NCBI GenBank assembly: GCA_002369255.1
Contig: DFFO01000080.1
Span: 1 to 19,624 of the forward strand
DNA: 19,624 bases
Source: Lachnospiraceae bacterium UBA3774
GTDB lineage: Bacteria; Bacillota; Clostridia; Lachnospirales; Lachnospiraceae
Reading direction: 5' to 3'
The notes beneath the pieces were generated by a model. The model was not told the origin of the DNA. It made no database searches and worked only from the letters and a program-made list of their open reading frames with translations. This document shows, piece by piece, positions 14,789 through 19,624 of the stretch; within the stretch, counting starts at the first letter, position 1; each line of letters opens with the position of its first letter. The position numbers and the translations under genes are program-made.

Positions 14789-15855
14789 ACATAAAAACCG
14801 AATTTTTTAAGATAAACGACCCTTCGGATGGCCAAAAAGAGCTTGAACTTGCCGGAAAGATGATCAGAGAGGGAGGGCTGGTCGCCTTTCCTACGGAAAC
14901 TGTTTACGGGCTCGGCGGAAATGCGCTCGACCCGTCAGCTTCCGAAAGAATATATAAAGCAAAAGGACGGCCTTCGGACAATCCGCTGATAGTGCATATT
15001 TCTTCCGCGGAAGAGATATATCCTCTCGTATCGGAGCTGCCAAAGACCGCCGTTTCTCTGATGGAAGCGTTCTGGCCGGGGCCGATGACGCTTGTTTTAA
15101 AAAAAAGCGACGTTGTCCCTGCAACAACTACAGGCGGGCTAAGTACCGTAGCGATAAGAATGCCGTCTCATCCGGTGGCAAGAGCGCTGATAAAGGAGGC
15201 GGGGGTTCCGATCGCCGCACCGAGCGCGAACAGCTCGGGAAGACCAAGCCCCACAAAAGCGGTTCACGTGCTTGAGGATCTGGACGGAAAGGTGGATATG
15301 ATAATAGACGGCGGGGAGTCGGATATCGGCCTGGAATCTACTATCATAGATCTTACCGGAGACACGCCCGAAATACTAAGGCCCGGTTATATTTCAGAAG
15401 AAGAAATAAAAAAAGCCGTCGGCAGCGTAAAACAAGATCCGGCGCTTTTTGCCCGTCCTGACGCGGACGCCGCGCCAAAAGCCCCCGGAATGAAGTACCG
15501 GCACTACGCGCCGAAGGCGAAGATGTTTCTGATAAAAGGAAATAAAAAAGCGGCGCTTGCCGAAATGCAAAGGCAGGCGCAAAAAGCCGAAAAAGAAGGA
15601 AAAAAAGTCGGAATCCTGTGCGAAAAGGAGGACGCGGCGCTTTTTGAAAAATACAGCTGCTTTGTTCTTTGCGAAAACGAAAACGAAGAGGAGATCGCGC
15701 ACAGACTGTTTTCCCTGCTCAGAGAAACCGATAAAGCGCAGATAGACGTGCTTTTTTCTCTGAGTTATAAAAAAGGAAGACTCGGAGACGCAATAGAAAA
15801 CCGTATGCTTAAAGCTGCGGGATATAACGTATTGGAAGCAAAAGATGAATTATGA
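14779..15855 (+). CDS. tsaC: L-threonylcarbamoyladenylate synthase (Sua5/YwlC type)
   Basis: A 358-residue enzyme that makes threonylcarbamoyl-AMP from threonine, bicarbonate and ATP, the first step of t6A modification at position 37 of ANN-decoding tRNAs. The N-terminal YrdC domain shows GGLVAFPTETVYGLGG at 32-47, the KGRPSDNPLIVHI block at 62-74, FWPGPMT, and IAAPSANSSGRPSPT at 145-159. The linker KAPGMKYRHYAPKA at 234-247 leads into the C-terminal Sua5 domain (~248-350), so this is the long two-domain form. The ribosome site is weak (GAG 12 nt upstream of ATG 14779). The last 11 bp overlap the next gene. B. subtilis likewise has ywlC close to ywlE. Confidence 0.95.
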   Translation: MQKDIKTEFFKINDPSDGQKELELAGKMIREGGLVAFPTETVYGLGGNALDPSASERIYKAKGRPSDNPLIVHISSAEEIYPLVSELPKTAVSLMEAFWPGPMTLVLKKSDVVPATTTGGLSTVAIRMPSHPVARALIKEAGVPIAAPSANSSGRPSPTKAVHVLEDLDGKVDMIIDGGESDIGLESTIIDLTGDTPEILRPGYISEEEIKKAVGSVKQDPALFARPDADAAPKAPGMKYRHYAPKAKMFLIKGNKKAALAEMQRQAQKAEKEGKKVGILCEKEDAALFEKYSCFVLCENENEEEIAHRLFSLLRETDKAQIDVLFSLSYKKGRLGDAIENRMLKAAGYNVLEAKDEL

Positions 15856-16297
15856 CAAGGTGATCTTTACCTGTATGGACAATACCTGCAGGAGCATAAT
15901 CGCAGAAGCGGTTTTTGCCAACGTAAACAAAAAAGGTCTGCTCAAGGTGTGCTCAAGGGGGTTGGCGGTTCTTTTCCCCGAGCCCGTAAATCCGAAGGCA
16001 GTTGCCGTATTAAAGGGCATAGGCCTTTCCCCCTTAAAAGAATCTTCTCAAAAACTTGAGGAGGCCGACCTGCGGGAAGGAACGATAGTGCTTACGATGA
16101 CCGAAAAAGAAAAGAGGATCGCGGGCGAAATGTTTCCCGGTTTCAGTGAGATCTATTCCATAGCGGAGTTTACTCTTCAGGAGGGAAATATCGAAGAACC
16201 CAGGAGCGGGTCTCTTACAGAGTACGGGGCCTGCTGCGAATACATAGATTTCACTGTAAAAATGGCCGCTGAAAAGCTTTTCAGACAAAGCAGATAG
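15845..16297 (+). CDS. Low-molecular-weight phosphatase family protein (YwlE-like, altered loop)
   Basis: A 150-residue member of the LMW protein-tyrosine/arginine phosphatase family. The C-x5-R signature is C10-MDNTC-R16, followed by S17. The threonine at loop position 5 (T14) matches Thr11 of B. subtilis YwlE, the residue tied to phospho-arginine preference; tyrosine phosphatases usually have Ile there. Two things are odd. The conserved loop glycine (CxGN) is Asp12, and the usual DPFG general-acid motif reads EEPRSG, so the acid would be E118. It may be an arginine phosphatase with altered activity or a binding-only relative. It starts inside tsaC (11-bp overlap). dCMP deaminase follows 9 bp later. 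Confidence 0.82.
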   Translation: MNYDKVIFTCMDNTCRSIIAEAVFANVNKKGLLKVCSRGLAVLFPEPVNPKAVAVLKGIGLSPLKESSQKLEEADLREGTIVLTMTEKEKRIAGEMFPGFSEIYSIAEFTLQEGNIEEPRSGSLTEYGACCEYIDFTVKMAAEKLFRQSR

Positions 16298-16306
16298 GAG
16301 AGAGAC

Positions 16307-16792
16307 ATGACAAGAAAAAGAGAAGATTACATTTCGTGGGACGAGTATTTTATGGGCGTGGCAAAGCTCAGCGGACTTCGCTCAAAGGATCCGAACACCC
16401 AGGTGGGTGCGTGTATAGTAAGCCCCGACAACAAGATACTTTCCATGGGATACAACGGTTTTCCTTCCGGCTGCTCGGACGATGAGTTTCCGTGGGACAG
16501 AGAGGGAAGCGAGCTTGATACAAAATATCTTTATGTTGCCCACAGCGAGCTGAATGCCATTTTGAACTACAGAGGAAAGGGACTCGACGGAAGCAAGATA
16601 TACGTCAGCCTTTTTCCGTGCAACGAGTGCGCGAAAGCCATCATTCAGGCAGGAATAAAGACGGTGATATATTCGGACGACAAATACGCCAAGACGCCCG
16701 CTACCATAGCGTCAAAAAGAATGTTCGACGCGGCGGGAGTCGAATACCGTCTATACAGACCAACCGGAAGAAAGATAGAAATAGATTTATAA
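16307..16792 (+). CDS. dCMP deaminase
   Basis: A 161-residue zinc-dependent deaminase that converts dCMP to dUMP, feeding thymidylate synthesis. The zinc site is H79 with E81 as proton shuttle (HSELNAI) and C105/C108 (FPCNECAK). Further family marks are DPNTQVGACIVSPDNKI (28-44) and the substrate-side GYNGFPSGC (48-56), close to both bacterial ComEB and eukaryotic dCMP deaminases. AGGAG (16296-16300) precedes the ATG. It is the third gene of the tsaC operon. In many Firmicutes the same neighbourhood also has rpiB and upp before this gene; they are absent here. The following gene starts 1 bp after the stop. Confidence 0.95.
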   Translation: MTRKREDYISWDEYFMGVAKLSGLRSKDPNTQVGACIVSPDNKILSMGYNGFPSGCSDDEFPWDREGSELDTKYLYVAHSELNAILNYRGKGLDGSKIYVSLFPCNECAKAIIQAGIKTVIYSDDKYAKTPATIASKRMFDAAGVEYRLYRPTGRKIEIDL

Positions 16793-16793
16793 T

Positions 16794-19316
16794 ATGAAAA
16801 AAAACTTCTTCAAGACAGGAATAATTGCGGGCGCTTTTTTGATAGCGCTTGCCATAGCGCTCATTTTTTCGGGATCCGACGAGAAAACGGAAATCTCCTA
16901 TACGGTTCTCGGCGATTCCACGCTGCCTGTCATCAGCCTTGGCGCGGAGGGATATGACGTTAATACTCTGTACGGATATCTCGGAGAAGTAAACGAAAAA
17001 GAAGCCCAAAGGCTTATCACGCCTCTCGGAAAAAACAGAGAAATAAAGGCTTCGGTCTACGTATTCGGAAATACAGTGACCGGAATATCTTATGAGATCA
17101 GAAGTCTTGACGGAAGCGATCTGATCGAAAAAACCGAGCTCGAAAACTGGTCTGAAAGCGAAGGCGTCATCTCCGCAATGCTTCCCGTAAAAGACATTTC
17201 GGGCGGCGCCGCCGGGCGCAGATTAAAGATCATTCTTACCACGGAAAAAATAAGTGAAATAAATTATTATTCTACTATAGTGGAGGCGAAGGACTATAAG
17301 ACGGCGGAAATGTTATCTTACGTCAACAGCTTTCACAATGCCTCGTTTGACGCGGCAAAGGCACAGGAATATGCCGTAAACTGGGAGCCTGACGGCAGCG
17401 GAGACGACGAAAATCTTGCGTTTGTAGATATTCATTCAAGCTTTCGCCAGTTTACGTACAAGGATCTTGCCCCGAAACAGGCTGGCCCGGCGCTCTTGGA
17501 TATTCTTGAACTTGACGAAACCTTCGGCTCTTTTTTGCTGCGCTTTGAATTGCTTGCGGAAAATGAATACGGAAAAACAGACAGATATAAGGTAGAAGAG
17601 TTTTTCTGTGTACAATGGACGCAGCAGCGGTTTTACCTGATGGCGTACGAGCGCCGTATGACGCAGGTTTTTGAGGCCGGAGAAACCGGGATAAATGAGG
17701 ACGGCTTAAATTTCGGCGTGGTCCGAGAAGAAGACATATTGTCCCAGAGATCTGAAAACGGAACGTATTTTGCATTTGTTCAGGCGGGAGAGCTGTGGTG
17801 CTATTCAGCCGAAAAAGAAGAGATAGGCCAGGTCTTTTCGTTTTCTGCCGCCCAAAACCTGCTTTACAAGCTCAATGACGATTACCGGATAAAGATCATG
17901 TCGGTTTCAGACGAAGGCGACATTTCTTTCATTGTTTACGGATATATGCTCAGAGGCGGACACGAGGGCGAATGCGGGCTTTCTTTCTACAAATACAGCA
18001 GAAAAGACAACATTCTTCTGGAAATCGTATATCTGACTACCGATCATACGGTTGACGCGATAGAAAAAGACCTTGACGTTTTGTGTGTTAAAAAGGGAAA
18101 ACTGACGTATCTTCTTTTTGACGACACGATCTTTTCCGTAAACGAAGAAGGCGGGGAGCTTGTCAGAGTCATAGAGGGAGCCTCTGCGCATAATGTAAAG
18201 ACAAATGCGGCGCAGAGCGCATTCGCGTGGATCCAGGACGTGGAAAGCGGCATTTCCTCAAAGCTTCAGGTAAGGTATCTGGACACGGGAAAAACCTCGG
18301 TCATCTCTGTTTCTGATGACGAATACGTCCGGCCTTGGGGTTTTATCGAAAACGATTTCTTTTATACTGTCGGAGACAGAAGCGAGATCGGAACAGTCGG
18401 TTTTGACAGGAGCTATCCTCAAAAAGAACTGATAATAGCGGATGAAAACGGAAAGTCCATCGGCGGATATAAAAAGCAGGATGTCCGGATCGGAAGGGTC
18501 ATTGTTGAAGACGGAAAAATAATCCTTGAACGCATCAAAAAGACCGGATCAGGATATGAAAATATCGAAAACGAGGTTTTGATGCAGAGCGACAAGGAAA
18601 TAAAAAAGGAAGAAAAGCTTTTAAGGAGCGAAATACTTGAAAAAAGACAGCGCGTATGGAAGCTTGTCATAAAAAAAGCGCCCGAATATGACGATTGCAG
18701 GACGTTTTCTCCCGGACAGATCTCGCCCGCAAAGGAAAGCTACGGATCGGATACGAACGACGAAAGAAATCTTTTTTACGCCTATGCAAAAGGCGAATTT
18801 ACGGGAGTTTATGAAAACGCGGGAGAAGCGGTCCTGGCGGTCAGCGACGACATGGGATATGTTATCGACAGCGGCGGAAATCACGTTTGGCACAGAAAAG
18901 GAAAGAGCATAAACGGCGCAAAGATCATTCTTCCGAAAGACGTAAAGCCCGGAGAGGGCCTTTTGCCGCTTGATATGTGCGTGGAAATGGTCCTCAAATA
19001 TGAGGGAATAAACGGCGTGAGCGCCGAAGATTTCAGCTCATTTAGCGCGTCACAGCTTTTGTCGGAAAAAGCGGGACTTATCGTAATGGATCTTACGGGC
19101 TGCACTATTCGCCAATCGATGATATTCCTTGAAAAAGGCGCGCCGCTGATAATGCTCGGCGAAGATGACGCACCATATCTGATCACGGGATATGACTCCG
19201 CAAACATAACCATTTATTCTTTTGAAAAAGACAGCTACTACAAAATGGGACAGGAGAAAGCGGAAAGTCTGGCAGAGCTCGGCGGCAGGCGGATTCTTTC
19301 ATATGTAAAAAGATAA
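16794..19316 (+). CDS. Large membrane-anchored protein with propeller-like middle and C39-like end (uncharacterised)
   Basis: An 840-residue protein. Residues ~7-26 form an N-terminal membrane anchor or signal (GIIAGAFLIALAIALIF); the rest should be outside. The middle (~290-640) is beta-rich with short strand repeats, suggesting a propeller. It contains YGYMLRGGHEGECG (382-395), which I recall from a conserved but unnamed clostridial family. The C-terminus resembles a C39 peptidase fold: MCVEMVLKYEGI (from ~728) matches the xCxxMVLxYYG helix, and GAPLIMLGEDDAPYLITGYD (782-801) matches the GxPVIV...GHYVVVTGYD strands. However, the usual catalytic Cys and His positions appear to be Pro/Leu and Ala/Pro, so it is probably a non-catalytic binder. 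No strong ribosome site is seen; translation is likely coupled to the dCMP deaminase gene (TAATATG). Confidence 0.8.
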   Translation: MKKNFFKTGIIAGAFLIALAIALIFSGSDEKTEISYTVLGDSTLPVISLGAEGYDVNTLYGYLGEVNEKEAQRLITPLGKNREIKASVYVFGNTVTGISYEIRSLDGSDLIEKTELENWSESEGVISAMLPVKDISGGAAGRRLKIILTTEKISEINYYSTIVEAKDYKTAEMLSYVNSFHNASFDAAKAQEYAVNWEPDGSGDDENLAFVDIHSSFRQFTYKDLAPKQAGPALLDILELDETFGSFLLRFELLAENEYGKTDRYKVEEFFCVQWTQQRFYLMAYERRMTQVFEAGETGINEDGLNFGVVREEDILSQRSENGTYFAFVQAGELWCYSAEKEEIGQVFSFSAAQNLLYKLNDDYRIKIMSVSDEGDISFIVYGYMLRGGHEGECGLSFYKYSRKDNILLEIVYLTTDHTVDAIEKDLDVLCVKKGKLTYLLFDDTIFSVNEEGGELVRVIEGASAHNVKTNAAQSAFAWIQDVESGISSKLQVRYLDTGKTSVISVSDDEYVRPWGFIENDFFYTVGDRSEIGTVGFDRSYPQKELIIADENGKSIGGYKKQDVRIGRVIVEDGKIILERIKKTGSGYENIENEVLMQSDKEIKKEEKLLRSEILEKRQRVWKLVIKKAPEYDDCRTFSPGQISPAKESYGSDTNDERNLFYAYAKGEFTGVYENAGEAVLAVSDDMGYVIDSGGNHVWHRKGKSINGAKIILPKDVKPGEGLLPLDMCVEMVLKYEGINGVSAEDFSSFSASQLLSEKAGLIVMDLTGCTIRQSMIFLEKGAPLIMLGEDDAPYLITGYDSANITIYSFEKDSYYKMGQEKAESLAELGGRRILSYVKR

Positions 19317-19322
19317 AAATCG

Positions 19323-19351
19323 TTGACAAATGTTTTTTTGTCTGATAATAT
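19323..19351 (+). promoter_or_regulatory. Promoter of tRNA-Ala / presumed rRNA unit
   Basis: A perfect TTGACA (19323-19328) is followed after 17 bp by TAATAT (19346-19351); GATAAT at 15 bp is an alternative. The transcript would start ~12 bp before the tRNA. An inverted repeat GACAAA-N6-TTTGTC (19325-19342) overlaps the -35 and spacer. It could also act as a weak terminator for the upstream gene or as a binding site. Confidence 0.75.
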
Positions 19352-19370
19352 AGCCGTTGCCTTTAGTTTT

Positions 19371-19443
19371 GGGGGTGTAGCTCAGTTGGGAGAGCACCTG
19401 CCTTGCAAGCAGGGGGTCAGGGGTTCGAATCCCCTCATCTCCA
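19371..19443 (+). tRNA. tRNA-Ala (anticodon TGC)
   Basis: A 73-nt cloverleaf. The acceptor stem pairs GGGGGTG (19371-19377) with CATCTCC (19436-19442), including two G-U pairs, with discriminator A at 19443. The D arm is GCTC/GAGC. The anticodon stem is CCTGC/GCAGG around loop CTTGCAA (anticodon TGC), and the T arm is AGGGG-TTCGAAT-CCCCT. The 3' CCA is not encoded. tRNA-Ala(TGC) is one of the two tRNAs usually found within rRNA operons. Confidence 0.97.
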
Positions 19444-19624
19444 TGCAGAGATGATACATCTCTTTGCGGCAAAGCCGCGACGCACCTTGAAAACCGCATA
19501 TACGAAGCAAATTCCAAGCACCATATATCAAAGCCTCATGATCAGGCAGCCGCCTGAGGAGTGAAGCAAAGAGATATATGAGTTAGGAAGCGCAGACAAA
19601 AGATAGGAAGAATCGAGGGCTTTC
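19444..19624 (+). other. Hairpin-rich stretch with boxA-like motif: probable rRNA leader or spacer
   Basis: After the tRNA come two hairpins: AGAGATG-ATA-CATCTCT (19447-19463) and GCGGC-AAA-GCCGC (19466-19478). CACCTTGAAAACCGCATA (19483-19500) matches the CTTTGAAAAC-type boxA antitermination element that precedes 16S and 23S genes in Firmicutes. A long-range stem CATATATC (19522-19529) with GATATATG (19573-19580) encloses an inner TCAGGC-AGCC-GCCTGA hairpin (19542-19557), resembling an RNase III processing stem. Nothing here matches a mature 16S or 23S end, so the rRNA gene would begin beyond the window. No protein gene is supported. Confidence 0.6.

Noticed and set aside
19299..19517. 72-residue minus-strand frame with DEGIRTPDPLLARQVL
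   Set aside because: This is the well-known false protein from translating the antisense of a tRNA gene.

Overview
The window looks like a chromosomal segment of a Gram-positive anaerobe of the class Clostridia, probably an uncultured gut lineage. The evidence is the gene content: a GlgC/GlgD pair, a YhaO/YhaN-type SbcD/SbcC pair, a TsaC plus arginine-phosphatase-like pair, and a GH18 wall hydrolase with copper-amine-oxidase-like and SH3 stalk domains. Purine-rich Shine-Dalgarno sites are strong, and ATG, GTG and TTG starts are all used. Most of the window is housekeeping. I see no transposase, integrase, CRISPR array, toxin-antitoxin pair or recognised defence cassette.

Layout. Positions 1-416 are the 3' end of serS. 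Positions 417-1361 hold no confident gene. They carry degenerate 34-bp repeats, a 22-nt near-palindrome, a strong hairpin terminator and ten tandem copies of a 52-bp repeat in exact register. A small hypothetical gene follows (1362-1589), then a promoter and a membrane-anchored GH18 protein (1740-3449). Convergent to it is a two-gene minus-strand operon encoding an SbcD-like phosphoesterase (6382-5339) and an SbcC/YhaN-like ATPase (5326-3479). From a divergent promoter the plus strand runs glgC, glgD, pth, mfd (6581-12835). A perfect extended -10 over the mfd stop codon may start the next unit: a 46-residue protein (12894-13034) coupled by TAATG to a zinc-ribbon/TPR membrane protein (13034-14395). 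A minus-strand XRE regulator (14705-14376) overlaps that gene tail to tail. Divergent from the regulator is a compact operon: tsaC, an LMW/arginine-phosphatase-like gene, dCMP deaminase and a large membrane-anchored protein (14779-19316). The window closes with a consensus promoter, tRNA-Ala(TGC) and a hairpin-rich stretch containing a boxA-like motif, which looks like an rRNA leader or spacer.

How the genes work together. GlgC and GlgD would supply ADP-glucose for glycogen synthesis. Pth recycles peptidyl-tRNA. Mfd and the SbcCD-like pair act in DNA repair. TsaC starts t6A tRNA modification, and dCMP deaminase feeds dUMP to thymidylate synthesis. The GH18 protein, the TPR protein and the 840-residue protein all carry an N-terminal or internal membrane anchor with large parts predicted outside the cell.

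The least ordinary items are the 52-bp array, the small protein/TPR pair, the altered phosphatase loop, the 840-residue protein with a C39-like domain that appears to lack its catalytic residues, and the tRNA-Ala/rRNA-leader arrangement with no 16S gene upstream. No wholly new multi-gene system is evident.
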